A stretch of 11,381 bases of DNA from W0P28-013 sp051878315 (GTDB lineage Bacteria > Bacteroidota > Bacteroidia > Bacteroidales > Paludibacteraceae): NCBI GenBank assembly GCA_051878315.1, contig JBJEJW010000048.1, forward strand, positions 1 through 11,381, given 5' to 3'. The translations under genes were made by a program, and so were the position numbers. The notes beneath the pieces are model-generated. The model saw only the letters and a list, made by a program, of their open reading frames with translations, made no database searches and had not been told where the DNA came from. This document shows, in pieces, positions 1-7,100 of the stretch (the first letter of the stretch is position 1; each line of letters starts with the position of its first letter).

Positions 1-20
1 CTTGAAAAGGGGGAGACCAC
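1..20. repeat. Right half of a palindromic repeat cut by the window edge
   Basis: The window opens with CTTGAAAAGGGGGAG. This looks like the loop and right arm of a C-rich/G-rich palindrome whose left arm lies outside the window. It resembles the complete palindrome at 61-79, so the two may be neighbouring copies of one dispersed element. Only half can be seen, so this is tentative. Confidence 0.3.
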
Positions 21-60
21 GCAATAAAGCAATTTCAGTGCGCAAAAATAAAAAAGCACT

Positions 61-98
61 GTCCCCTTCCCAAGGGGACGAGAAAAACGAAGTTTTTC
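61..98. repeat. Tandem short-loop palindromes (dispersed repeat or two-way terminator)
   Basis: Two perfect hairpins stand side by side. The first pairs GTCCCCTT (61-68) with AAGGGGAC (72-79) around a CCC loop. The second pairs GAAAAAC (82-88) with GTTTTTC (92-98) around a GAA loop. A GGTGGGGTTTC tail follows. They lie downstream of the patatin gene stop. Palindrome pairs of this layout are common as dispersed intergenic elements in Bacteroidota genomes (general knowledge). They may also stop transcription of the amylase-patatin operon. No coding gene is seen in 1-155. Confidence 0.55.
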
Positions 99-155
99 AG
101 GTGGGGTTTCACAATGGGACAAGGAGCAACCAAACCACCATAATCTTAACTTGGT

Positions 156-989
156 TTATTGTGCTGTAAAGCCTTTTTCCTGCAATAGTTTTTTGGTAGT
201 GTCGTATCCTATTTGATAGATGGCTTTGTAGTCTTTGAAATCGAACTCGCCATAAGTGTCGATGGCATGTATTTCTATCAGCAAATCGCACAAAGCATGC
301 CCCGGCAGCGAATTGACGTGTTGCACATCGCGCAATCCGTAAAGCATTGACTCGTAAGACCGTTCCGCTTTTTTGTGTGTCAGCGGCAAAACGTCGATAC
401 CAATCAGGAAATCGCATTTGTCGCGAATAGGCTGTGCAGGAAAGTTATTGAGCATACCGCCATCGGTATATTGCACTCCGTTGATGATTTGCGCTTCGAA
501 AACGGTTGGAATCGAAGCCGATGCAATCACAAACTCCGATAATTGATTGCCGCTGCTCACATATTCGGGTACCGCCTCGGTGAGGTTCATCACGCACGCC
601 ACAAATGGTCGTGGCAAACTATCGAATGAGTTCGACGGAATCAGTCGTTGCAGTAATTGACGAATGGCATCAAGGTTGTAAATGCCCGGTTCTTTCGATA
701 AATTAAGTTTCAGTAGGCGACTGTTGCGATAGAGTTTTTCGTCTTGTACTATCTGCATGATTTCGGCAGCCGATTTGCCATCGGCACACAACACGCCAAT
801 CAGCGCACCCATGCTGGTACCGGCCACTATCGACGGTTGTATGCCCACCTCTTCAAGTGCTTGAAGTGCGCCAATGTGGGCAAACCCAAGGGCACCGCCT
901 CCACTCAATACCAAGCCTACGTTTTGTTGTGTAAATGCAATATGCGACATCATGACAAAAATAATAACTAAGACACTTTTTCTAATCAT
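156..989 (-). CDS. Patatin-like phospholipase family protein, exported
   Basis: A predicted serine lipid acyl hydrolase of the patatin/RssA type, 277 residues. The oxyanion-hole motif GGGALG is at 30-35, the nucleophile elbow GTSMG at 57-61 (Ser59) and the catalytic-dyad DGG at 176-178 (Asp176). The family motif SASIP is at 157-161. Residues 1-20 form a signal peptide (basic MIRK start, hydrophobic core, AFT), so the enzyme should act in the periplasm or envelope. Cleavage after Thr20 would leave an N-terminal Gln. The start codon overlaps the stop of the upstream amylase gene in a TAATG junction, so translation is probably coupled, with no Shine-Dalgarno visible. It lacks the C-terminal barrel of larger Bacteroidota patatins, so it is a catalytic-domain-only form. 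The substrate is unknown. The family call is secure. Confidence 0.9.
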   Translation of the reverse strand: MIRKSVLVIIFVMMSHIAFTQQNVGLVLSGGGALGFAHIGALQALEEVGIQPSIVAGTSMGALIGVLCADGKSAAEIMQIVQDEKLYRNSRLLKLNLSKEPGIYNLDAIRQLLQRLIPSNSFDSLPRPFVACVMNLTEAVPEYVSSGNQLSEFVIASASIPTVFEAQIINGVQYTDGGMLNNFPAQPIRDKCDFLIGIDVLPLTHKKAERSYESMLYGLRDVQHVNSLPGHALCDLLIEIHAIDTYGEFDFKDYKAIYQIGYDTTKKLLQEKGFTAQ

Positions 990-2638
990 TACAATTTGAT
1001 TTTCAGCATTTTACAATTCCACGGCGACACCGTTGTAACAACCGACTCGTCGGGTGCGAAACGAATGGTCTCCTGTGTATGTACTAACAAATCGCGTGCC
1101 ACACAAGTTCCACCGCCACATAATTGTAAATAATCGAATGCGTGATGCGGCACAAATACCGACACACAGGCCTGATCGTCCGAGAAATTGGCTATACAAA
1201 GCAATACTTCGTTACCATGAGCTCGCACAAAAGCATATTGCCTTTGCAACTGTCCGTTGACATACATCAAATCGAAAAAACGCCCGTCACGCAACGCCAA
1301 TTCTGTGTTACAAAGTGTCAATAGTGTACGATAAAAATGCAATAACGTACGTTCGTCATCGGATAGTTGTTTTACGTCCAACTGTTTATTATACAAACGA
1401 TTAACAGTATCAATACTCCAATAATCAAAAATCGTTGTACGCCCATCGCGCCCGCTGAAACCCTCGGCATCCATACCACGCTCGCCGACCTCTTGTCCAA
1501 AATAAATCATCACCGGATTGGTGTTCATACACGCCGCTACCAACATAGCCGGACGTCCTTTATCGGCATTGCCGGCAAAAAAATCGGATGCGATGCGATG
1601 CTCGTCGTGGTTTTCGAGAAAATTCAGCATGTAAGGCTGTATGTCGGACACTTGTTGCCATGCCTGCGTAATTTGATGCACTGATGCTCCGTGGCAGGTA
1701 ACTTGGCGCAATGTGTCGTATAGTCCGACTTTGTCGTACAGAAAATCGAACCCACCGATATGAATGTAACTGCGATATAGCGCAGGATTGTACACTTCGG
1801 CTACGAATATCACTTGCGGATAGAGTTTTTTGACCTCACCGATAGCCCATTGCCAAAACTCTACGGGAACCATTTCGGCCATGTCACAACGGAAACCATC
1901 GACATTTTTGGATGCCCAAAACAGCAGTATGTCGCGCATTTTGATCCATGTGTCGGGCAGCGGGTCGAAGTGGCCTGCACGGTCGCCCGTGTAATCGACG
2001 CCGTAGTTCAATTTAACTGTTTCGTACCAATCGTTACGACTTGGCGATGGCGAAAAACAATCGTTGCCGGTGGCTTTGGCCGGACATTCGCAATACCCCT
2101 GCGTATCGAATTGTGGTGTAAACGGAGTGTGCGGATAATAGTAAAAATTGTTTTGCGGCGAAAAGTGCCAGTCGGTACGATCGTTATGGCCGAAATCGGT
2201 TTCGGGCTTCACATCCGAATGATATTGACGTGCCACATGATTTGGCACAAAGTCGATGATTATTTTCAGACCGGCTTGATGTGTGCGTGTTACCAACTTT
2301 TCGAACTCTTGCATGCGTTTTTCGGGGTTATCAGCCAAATCGGGATCAACATCGTAATAATCGCGCACGGCGTATGGCGAACCTGCCTTGCCTTTGACGA
2401 TGCCGGCATGGTCGTTGGCAATGCCATACTTGGTATAGTCGGTTTGCGTGGCGTGTTCAATGATGCCTGTGTACCATATATGTGTTGTGCCGAGTTTCTT
2501 GATTGCGGCCAATACACGTGGCGTGAAGTAACCGAATTTGGCACAGCCATTCTGCGCGAGCGTTCCGTTTGGTACATTGACGCCTGTATTGTTGGCAAAC
2601 AAACGCGTCAAAATCTGATAAATAACTATTTTTTCCAT
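989..2638 (-). CDS. GH13 alpha-amylase family glycoside hydrolase, cytoplasmic
   Basis: A 549-residue enzyme predicted to act on alpha-glucans or maltodextrins. All four GH13 signature regions are present: DFVPNH (129-134), GFRCDMAEM (248-256, nucleophile Asp252), VAEVY (279-283, acid/base Glu281) and LENHDE (341-346, Asp345). A beta-rich C-terminal domain follows from about residue 455. No signal peptide is seen, so it should work on glycogen or imported oligosaccharides in the cytoplasm. Cys183, Cys185 and Cys194 cluster in the extended loop near 180-200. The frame is open up to 2785, but that extension runs into the RNase P RNA gene and upstream of the promoter box at 2662-2669. The ATG at 2638 (MEKIVIYQIL), 18 bases after the predicted transcript start, is therefore chosen. 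It is first in a two-gene operon with the patatin gene. Exact specificity (amylase, neopullulanase or other) cannot be told. Confidence 0.92.
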   Translation of the reverse strand: MEKIVIYQILTRLFANNTGVNVPNGTLAQNGCAKFGYFTPRVLAAIKKLGTTHIWYTGIIEHATQTDYTKYGIANDHAGIVKGKAGSPYAVRDYYDVDPDLADNPEKRMQEFEKLVTRTHQAGLKIIIDFVPNHVARQYHSDVKPETDFGHNDRTDWHFSPQNNFYYYPHTPFTPQFDTQGYCECPAKATGNDCFSPSPSRNDWYETVKLNYGVDYTGDRAGHFDPLPDTWIKMRDILLFWASKNVDGFRCDMAEMVPVEFWQWAIGEVKKLYPQVIFVAEVYNPALYRSYIHIGGFDFLYDKVGLYDTLRQVTCHGASVHQITQAWQQVSDIQPYMLNFLENHDEHRIASDFFAGNADKGRPAMLVAACMNTNPVMIYFGQEVGERGMDAEGFSGRDGRTTIFDYWSIDTVNRLYNKQLDVKQLSDDERTLLHFYRTLLTLCNTELALRDGRFFDLMYVNGQLQRQYAFVRAHGNEVLLCIANFSDDQACVSVFVPHHAFDYLQLCGGGTCVARDLLVHTQETIRFAPDESVVTTVSPWNCKMLKIKL

Positions 2639-2661
2639 GTGTAGAGTGTTTTTAGGGGAAA

Positions 2662-2669
2662 CAAAAATA
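2662..2669 (-). promoter_or_regulatory. Promoter -7 box for the amylase-patatin operon
   Basis: The minus strand reads TATTTTTG here, a match to the Bacteroidota TAnnTTTG box. It would start transcription near 2656, about 18 bases before the amylase ATG. No TTTG is found at the expected -33 position. It lies back to back with the rnpB promoter, with 43 bases between the two boxes. Confidence 0.6.
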
Positions 2670-2712
2670 CAACAAATTCTTGATATCGGTGTGCAGATTC
2701 GCTGTTTTTTTG

Positions 2713-2720
2713 TATTTTTG
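2713..2720 (+). promoter_or_regulatory. Promoter -7 box for rnpB
   Basis: TATTTTTG matches the TAnnTTTG consensus. The first base of RNase P helix P1 (2726) lies six bases after the box, so the RNA end and the predicted transcription start agree. No -33 TTTG is seen at about 20 bases upstream. Confidence 0.7.
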
Positions 2721-2725
2721 CAGCC

Positions 2726-3090
2726 GAACAGCAAAACGGTTTGTCGCGTGCGACTGCGGTCGTATGAGGAAAGTCCGGGCAACACAGAGCACCATACTTC
2801 CTAACGGGAAGTGGGCCGTGAGGTTCAATCAGCGTTACAGAAAGCAAACCGCCACAATTTCGGTTGCGGCAAGGGTGAAACAGGCGAGGTAAGAGCTCAC
2901 CGTTTCGGTGGCGACACCGAAAGCTACAGCGCATTATGGGTTGAAAGACCAAGTAAACCGACGTTACGAGGGTTGCTCGCCCCAGCCGGAGGGTAGGTCG
3001 ATAGAGGCAAATGGCGACATTTGTTCGAGATAAATGACAAACACCTGCATCACACAGGAACAGAACCCGGCTTATAGTTTTGCTGTTCTT
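2726..3090 (+). ncRNA. rnpB: RNase P RNA, bacterial type A
   Basis: The catalytic RNA of ribonuclease P, which removes 5' leaders from precursor tRNAs together with the RnpA protein. Terminal helix P1 is a perfect 12-base-pair match of GAACAGCAAAAC (2726-2737) with 3077-3088. The universal core is intact: GAGGAAAGTCCGGGC at 2766-2780, GGTAAGAGCTCACC at 2888-2901, and ACAGAACCCGGCTTATAG at 3060-3077, which forms P4 with the first block. A hairpin at 2903-2922 closes on a GCGA tetraloop, as in P12. GGGTAGG at 2991-2997 fits the loop that binds the tRNA 3' CCA. A short T run (CTTTTTG) follows P1 and may end the transcript. It is transcribed opposite to both flanking operons. The 3' end is uncertain by a few bases. 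Confidence 0.97.
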
Positions 3091-3103
3091 TTTGTGTGAT
3101 GTT

Positions 3104-4084
3104 TCATTCCGTATAAATTACTTGCAAAAGTGTCTGCCCCACTACATACAATGTGCGACGGTCGATGTGGCGCATATCGTCAGCTGTGGTATGCCAATAG
3201 TCGGCAAAGCCGGTGTTGCCGTACGGATTGTACTGAATAATATCGATACACGGGATACCTGCTATGGTGTTGACATAATAGTGGTCGTCGGTAATGGCAC
3301 CACCGCGCGTATCGACAAAATAGGCTCCAAAGCCTAACGCTTGCGCCGTTTCCCAAACGTTATCCACAAGGTCTTTGGCAAAGTAGGTCGAAATTTGTTC
3401 ACGATAAAAGCAAGCACCCGGTGCACCTACCATATCCAGCAAAATACCATATTCGGCACGATAATTGTTGCCTTTGCTCGCTGCCGCCCAATACTGTGAA
3501 CCCAGACACCATGCATCTGCACGTTCGTTATCGGTGTCAAACTCGGGAGTGCCCCAATCTTCCAAATCGAAGAATATGACATCGACACCGACAGTCGGTG
3601 TGTTTTGGGCTATTTGTCGCGCCACTTCGAGCAACACACCCACACCACTCGCACCATCGTTGGCTCCAAGAATCGGCTTGCGATGATTGTCGGGGTTGGC
3701 ATCGTGGTCGGCAAACGGGCGTGAATCCCAATGTGCGCACAACAAAATGCGTCTGTTTGCATCCACGCCGAATCGTCCGATGATGTTTTTCAGCGTTTTT
3801 ATTTCGCCATTGTAAAGTGGCATTTGCCCTTGCTGCACTTCGACTTGGGCGCCAAACTGTTGCAGTTTGGTTGTTAAATATTCGGCACACGCATCATGTG
3901 AGGCAGTTTCGGGCACACGCGGTCCGAATGCAACTTGCGCCTGCACAAAAGCATAAGCCGAATCAGCATTAAAGGTCGGCACAATTACGGAGGCGGTCGA
4001 TGTTTTATCGCTACGCGTGCCATGACAAGCCACAAGTGTACAGGCTACGAGTACAGCAATCGTTAAATGTGTGAGACGCATCAT
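3104..4084 (-). CDS. Glutaminyl-peptide cyclotransferase-like M28-fold lipoprotein
   Basis: A 326-residue secreted protein of the peptidase M28 fold, most like the bacterial glutaminyl cyclases known from Porphyromonas and relatives. These turn an N-terminal glutamine of exported proteins into pyroglutamate. The N-terminus has a hydrophobic stretch and the lipobox LVAC with Cys20, so it is probably membrane-anchored and faces the periplasm. Motifs are AHWDSRP (117-123), GANDGASG (140-147, Zn ligand Asp143), DLEDWG (173-178, base Glu175 and Zn ligand Asp176), Asp217 and WHTTADD (297-303, Zn ligand His298). The Glu-Asp pair instead of Glu-Glu, and Trp in AHWDSR, favour cyclase over aminopeptidase. 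The start overlaps the Dabb gene stop in an ATGA junction; a second ATG follows at once. It is last in the operon and converges on rnpB with about 13 bases between. An aminopeptidase role remains possible. Confidence 0.85.
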   Translation of the reverse strand: MMRLTHLTIAVLVACTLVACHGTRSDKTSTASVIVPTFNADSAYAFVQAQVAFGPRVPETASHDACAEYLTTKLQQFGAQVEVQQGQMPLYNGEIKTLKNIIGRFGVDANRRILLCAHWDSRPFADHDANPDNHRKPILGANDGASGVGVLLEVARQIAQNTPTVGVDVIFFDLEDWGTPEFDTDNERADAWCLGSQYWAAASKGNNYRAEYGILLDMVGAPGACFYREQISTYFAKDLVDNVWETAQALGFGAYFVDTRGGAITDDHYYVNTIAGIPCIDIIQYNPYGNTGFADYWHTTADDMRHIDRRTLYVVGQTLLQVIYTE

Positions 4085-4371
4085 AATTCGAAATCCAGAG
4101 CGATGCTTTGTGCCGCCACATCGTGCATGTGCTTTTTGACGATATTGCAGTGATAAGGGTCGTTTTGGTATTGTTCCAACGCCTCGAACGATTGAACATC
4201 GACCTGCAACATAATATCGAACGAACGTGCCGAATGCAACTCATCGACAAATACATCGATCTGTTGTGCGGTAGGCACTTTGCCGCGCATCGAGAGTAAA
4301 ACGTCGCGTGCCGTAGCGCGTGTTTCGGGCGTACTATCGGCCAATTTGAAACAAACAATGTGTCGTACCAT
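4081..4371 (-). CDS. Dabb (stress-responsive alpha/beta barrel) domain protein
   Basis: A 96-residue cytoplasmic protein that consists of one Dabb domain, of ferredoxin-like fold and usually dimeric. Visible hallmarks are the N-terminal strand MVRHIVCFKL with the conserved His4, the Phe-Asp-Ile/Met-Leu-Gln strand near 50-57, and the helix-turn region LEQYQNDPYH (65-74) followed by a conserved His pair region (KKHMHDVAA, 79-87). The family is defined by structure, and its biochemical role is mostly unknown in bacteria. It starts four bases after the stop of the carbonic-anhydrase-like gene, and its stop overlaps the start of the cyclase gene, so all three are probably made from one mRNA. It has a strong Shine-Dalgarno (4381-4387), which is unusual for this phylum. 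Confidence 0.85.
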   Translation of the reverse strand: MVRHIVCFKLADSTPETRATARDVLLSMRGKVPTAQQIDVFVDELHSARSFDIMLQVDVQSFEALEQYQNDPYHCNIVKKHMHDVAAQSIALDFEL

Positions 4372-4375
4372 GGGT

Positions 4376-4903
4376 TTATTCCTCCTTGTTATCGCTGTAC
4401 CAACTTGCGTACATAGCGTAGTTGTGTGCTATTTTCTGATTGATTTCCTTGGCTTGTTCGGGCGATACGGCTTTTACCTGTTTTGCCGGCACGCCTGCCC
4501 AAATGGTATTAGGTGGTATCACCGTGTTGCTCAAAACCAGCGCATTGGCTGCCACAATGGCGCCTTCGCCGACGACAGCACCATCGAGCACGGTGGCACC
4601 CATACCTATCAGTGCATAGTCGTTAATAGTGGCACCATGTATTGTAACATTATGTCCCACAGACACATAATCGCCGATGTGTATTTGCGATTTTTCGTAC
4701 AGCGTATGCAGTACGGCGCCATCTTGAATGTTTACATGGTTGCCAATACGAATTGAATTGACATCGCCGCGCAACACGGCGTTAAACCAAATACTGCAAC
4801 CATCGCCGACGACTGTGTCGCCAATAACGGTGGCATTATCGGCCAAAAAACAATCTTTACCTATTTGCGGCGCGAAACCGCGAACTTCTTTTATCAGTGC
4901 CAT
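4376..4903 (-). CDS. Gamma-carbonic-anhydrase-like hexapeptide-repeat protein
   Basis: A 175-residue left-handed beta-helix protein of the YrdA/PaaY/gamma carbonic anhydrase group. Successive hexapeptide turns run from about 20 to 140 (for example IGDTVVGDGCSIWF). Zn ligands His66, His84 and His89, together with Arg45, Asp47, Gln60 and Asp61, keep almost the spacing of the archaeal enzyme Cam, so a metal site is likely. The acidic loop and the glutamate after Asp47 that serve proton shuttling in Cam are missing, as in many bacterial relatives that show little carbonic anhydrase activity. The frame stays open upstream to 5179, but that part overlaps the metallo-hydrolase gene. The ATG at 4903 (MALIKEVRGF) is the family start, 31 bases after that gene's stop. 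Its last codons carry the Shine-Dalgarno of the next gene. The metal-site call is firmer than the activity. Confidence 0.9.
   Translation of the reverse strand: MALIKEVRGFAPQIGKDCFLADNATVIGDTVVGDGCSIWFNAVLRGDVNSIRIGNHVNIQDGAVLHTLYEKSQIHIGDYVSVGHNVTIHGATINDYALIGMGATVLDGAVVGEGAIVAANALVLSNTVIPPNTIWAGVPAKQVKAVSPEQAKEINQKIAHNYAMYASWYSDNKEE
4381..4387 (-). promoter_or_regulatory. Strong Shine-Dalgarno for the Dabb gene
   Basis: The minus strand reads AAGGAGG, nine bases before the ATG at 4371. It is formed by the Lys-Glu-Glu codons that end the carbonic-anhydrase-like gene. Most genes in the window have no such site. Confidence 0.6.
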
Positions 4904-4934
4904 GTTCTTGTGTATATGTAAAATGTGATGTGAA

Positions 4935-5561
4935 CTAAAAATTTTGTCGCTCATGTCCAATGGTGGTTGGCAGTCCATGTCCGCAATATACGACGGTGTC
5001 GTCGGGCAATGTGAGCAGTTGTGTACGAATACTTTCGATGAGTGTTTCGTAATCGCCACCACGTAAGTCGGTGCGACCGATACTATTTCGGAACAGCGTA
5101 TCGCCGGTAAAAACAACTTTCTCGTCGGGGAAATAGAAACACAATCCACCCGGCGAATGTCCCGGTGTATGCAGCACATGTGCTGTCATACTGCCAACGC
5201 GAATAACATCGCCATGCTGCAAATAACCGCCCAACGCTTGCGAACGCACATTGCCTTCGATACCGAAAAATGCTGCCAATTCTACAATACGTTGTGCAAA
5301 CTCTTCGTCGTCTTTGTGCGCTTCGGGAGCAATGCCGTAGGTGTGTGCAAGCATGTAGTTGCCAAACGCGTGGTCGAGGTGTAAATGCGTGTTCAATACA
5401 CGTTGCACCTGCAATTTGTTGTCGGCTACAAACTGCTGCAATCGTTGGTGTTCGTCATCGGCCAAACTGCCACAATCGATAATAATGGCTTGCCGTGTTT
5501 CGTCGTACACAACGTAAGTGTTTTCTTGTATGGGGTTAAATTGGAAAAGTTTGATTTCCAT
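4935..5561 (-). CDS. MBL-fold metallo-hydrolase, glyoxalase II-like
   Basis: A 208-residue metallo-beta-lactamase-fold hydrolase of the GloB/YcbL type. Metal-binding motifs are THLHLDH (58-64; His59, His61, Asp63, His64), His135 in HTPGHSPGG, the bridging Asp154 in FTGDTLF and His195 in CGHG. The loop SIGRTDLRGGD (160-170) is typical of this branch, which includes YcbL-like and persulfide-dioxygenase-like members. The protein is shorter than true glyoxalase II and lacks its C-terminal substrate-binding helices, so the natural thioester or other substrate is open. No signal peptide is seen, so it is cytoplasmic. It starts 11 bases after the rsmG stop, with no Shine-Dalgarno. Confidence 0.88.
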   Translation of the reverse strand: MEIKLFQFNPIQENTYVVYDETRQAIIIDCGSLADDEHQRLQQFVADNKLQVQRVLNTHLHLDHAFGNYMLAHTYGIAPEAHKDDEEFAQRIVELAAFFGIEGNVRSQALGGYLQHGDVIRVGSMTAHVLHTPGHSPGGLCFYFPDEKVVFTGDTLFRNSIGRTDLRGGDYETLIESIRTQLLTLPDDTVVYCGHGLPTTIGHERQNF

Positions 5562-5572
5562 ATAGTTTTATA

Positions 5573-6193
5573 TTACAATGGCAAATAAACTGCCTTTTTA
5601 GTTTCGAAAAACGGTTCTTCAAACCATTCGGTCAAAGCGTATAAGGTGGCGTTTCGTCTAAAAGGTAGCAACTCGTGTTGTAATTCGCCACCTTTCAGAC
5701 AAATCAATCCGTTTGGTAGCGCATTATGTTGTTCGTGTCGGATATTTTTGCGCACCAATTTCACCAAATCGGGTAATGGCATCACGGCGCGACTGACCAC
5801 AAAATCAAATTGCTCTTTTACTGTTTCCATACGCGCCTGCTCGAATGTGCAATTCTGCAAGCCTATAGCCGTTCCGACTTCAGAAGCCACACGCACTTTT
5901 TTGCCGATGGAATCGACCAAGTGGAAATGCGTTTCGGGGAACATGATGGCAAGCGGAATGCCGGGAAAACCGCCACCGGTTCCCACATCGACCACCGAAG
6001 TCCCTGCTTTGAAATGTATGATTTTGGCAATAGCCAACGAGTGTAACACATGGTGTTCGTACAAATTACCGATGTCTTTGCGCGAAATAACGTTGATTTT
6101 GGCATTCCAATCGGCATACAAATCGTACAAGGCTGCGAACTGCTCGCGCTGCGACGATTGCAACTGCGGGAAATATTTATCGATCAGTTCCAT
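5573..6193 (-). CDS. rsmG: 16S rRNA (guanine(527)-N7)-methyltransferase RsmG
   Basis: Methylates N7 of G527 in the 530 loop of 16S rRNA using S-adenosylmethionine. At 206 residues it has the usual family length. The N-terminal helix with YADWNAKINVISRKD (26-40) is characteristic. The SAM-binding motif VVDVGTGGGFPGIPLAI (67-83) is almost diagnostic. Asp94 (HLVDS, 91-95) fits the ribose-binding acidic residue, and FDFVVSRAV (129-137) and the LKGGEL strand (166-171) follow. The start overlaps the stop of the upstream lipoprotein gene in a TAATG junction, so it is probably translated by coupling. Loss of this gene gives low-level streptomycin resistance in other bacteria (known for the family). 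The gene looks intact. Confidence 0.97.
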   Translation of the reverse strand: MELIDKYFPQLQSSQREQFAALYDLYADWNAKINVISRKDIGNLYEHHVLHSLAIAKIIHFKAGTSVVDVGTGGGFPGIPLAIMFPETHFHLVDSIGKKVRVASEVGTAIGLQNCTFEQARMETVKEQFDFVVSRAVMPLPDLVKLVRKNIRHEQHNALPNGLICLKGGELQHELLPFRRNATLYALTEWFEEPFFETKKAVYLPL

Positions 6194-6993
6194 TATTTAT
6201 CGAACCACAAAGCGTAAACCGGCGTATTTTTGCGCATCAACGGTTTCAGTTGGTCTTTGGTGAGGAGTAAGCGCGTATCGCCATAACAATATGGTGCAAT
6301 GTCGTACACGTTGAATTGATAATACATTCCGTCTTCGGTTATGGCGAAATTGCCGTTCGGCAACACTTGATCATCAAAAAACTCATCCAACGCTATATTA
6401 CGTTTGCCGGCATCAATAGTCAACGCTTGTCGCAGCAAGGCCGACAATGCATCCGAAGCATTGACGACAAACAAATCGTCTTCGGTCAACTGATTACCCG
6501 TTTCGAGGTCGAACACCCAACATGTAGTGGTCGACATACCGTGTGCACCACCCGTAAACATATAGCGTGTCGCTTCATAAGTCAGCAATTGGTCGTTCTG
6601 AAACAATGGCACTGCCTCCACATGTTCCGTATAGATATTTGAAGCGACAAATTCGCTCAAATCGGTCGACACTCTATTGTACTCGTCCACACAATCGGCT
6701 ATGTAACGCGACAACAATGTGCGGTTGTCCAACGCTGTATATTGTTCGCCGAAAAGGTCGGTTATCAGCGTTTGCCGCACCACCGATACCGCTTCATTGT
6801 CCGACCTTACCGGCATTTCCAAATTATACCGAGCGTCAAAACAGTTAATTTCCTGATTGTAGGAACAACGCATCACGCAACTATCCTGCAACGTTGCGAA
6901 CTCGACACATTCACGCGATGTGCGCACGCACGCCGTAAACCCCATAGCAGCTGTGAACAACAGCAATTTGTATTTTCCAAAAAGTTTTCGCAT
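6193..6993 (-). CDS. DUF3298 (RsiV-like) domain lipoprotein
   Basis: A 266-residue predicted lipoprotein. The basic start MRKLFGKYK, a hydrophobic core and FTAC give Cys22 as the likely lipidated residue. A DUF4163/DUF3298 arrangement is suggested by the middle part and by TGGAHG (148-153), the hallmark motif of the RsiV extracellular domain family. FDLETGNQLTEDDLF (161-175) follows and a C-terminal strand region near 218-245 (FAITEDGMYYQFNVYDIAPY and on). RsiV binds lysozyme in Bacillus, but this protein has no anti-sigma part, so a general envelope role is all that can be said. It holds seven cysteines besides Cys22, which is many for a periplasmic protein. ATGs at 6993 and 6999 are both possible; the open frame to 7026 is not needed. 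It is the first gene of the six-gene operon. Confidence 0.82.
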   Translation of the reverse strand: MRKLFGKYKLLLFTAAMGFTACVRTSRECVEFATLQDSCVMRCSYNQEINCFDARYNLEMPVRSDNEAVSVVRQTLITDLFGEQYTALDNRTLLSRYIADCVDEYNRVSTDLSEFVASNIYTEHVEAVPLFQNDQLLTYEATRYMFTGGAHGMSTTTCWVFDLETGNQLTEDDLFVVNASDALSALLRQALTIDAGKRNIALDEFFDDQVLPNGNFAITEDGMYYQFNVYDIAPYCYGDTRLLLTKDQLKPLMRKNTPVYALWFDK

Positions 6994-7038
6994 ACTCATT
7001 TTTGGGTATAAACTGACAATTAGCACAAATTGAAACTA

Positions 7039-7046
7039 CAAAAATA
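7039..7046 (-). promoter_or_regulatory. Promoter -7 box for the six-gene minus-strand operon
   Basis: The minus strand reads TATTTTTG, matching TAnnTTTG, and would start transcription near 7033, about 34-40 bases before the lipoprotein start. No TTTG is found at the usual -33 distance. It diverges from the promoter at 7101-7108. No other TAnnTTTG box was seen in the gaps inside the operon. Confidence 0.6.
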
Positions 7047-7100
7047 GGGTATTTTTATCAAAAAACCATCTTTTTTGCACAATAATTTCACAAAAATGAC

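Noticed and set aside
109..417. Minus-strand open frame of 102 codons
   Set aside because: It overlaps the patatin gene in another frame and has no family features.
1814..2644. Plus-strand open frame of 276 codons
   Set aside because: It lies wholly opposite the GH13 gene, whose catalytic motifs are intact; the translation shows no recognisable domain and it has no promoter or ribosome site.
2626..2952. Minus-strand open frame of 108 codons
   Set aside because: It runs through RNase P RNA and ends next to the amylase start in another frame; it is explained by the RNA gene.
4904..5179. N-terminal extension of the carbonic-anhydrase-like protein
   Set aside because: It would overlap the metallo-hydrolase gene by more than 240 bases and has no hexapeptide pattern; the family start is at 4903.
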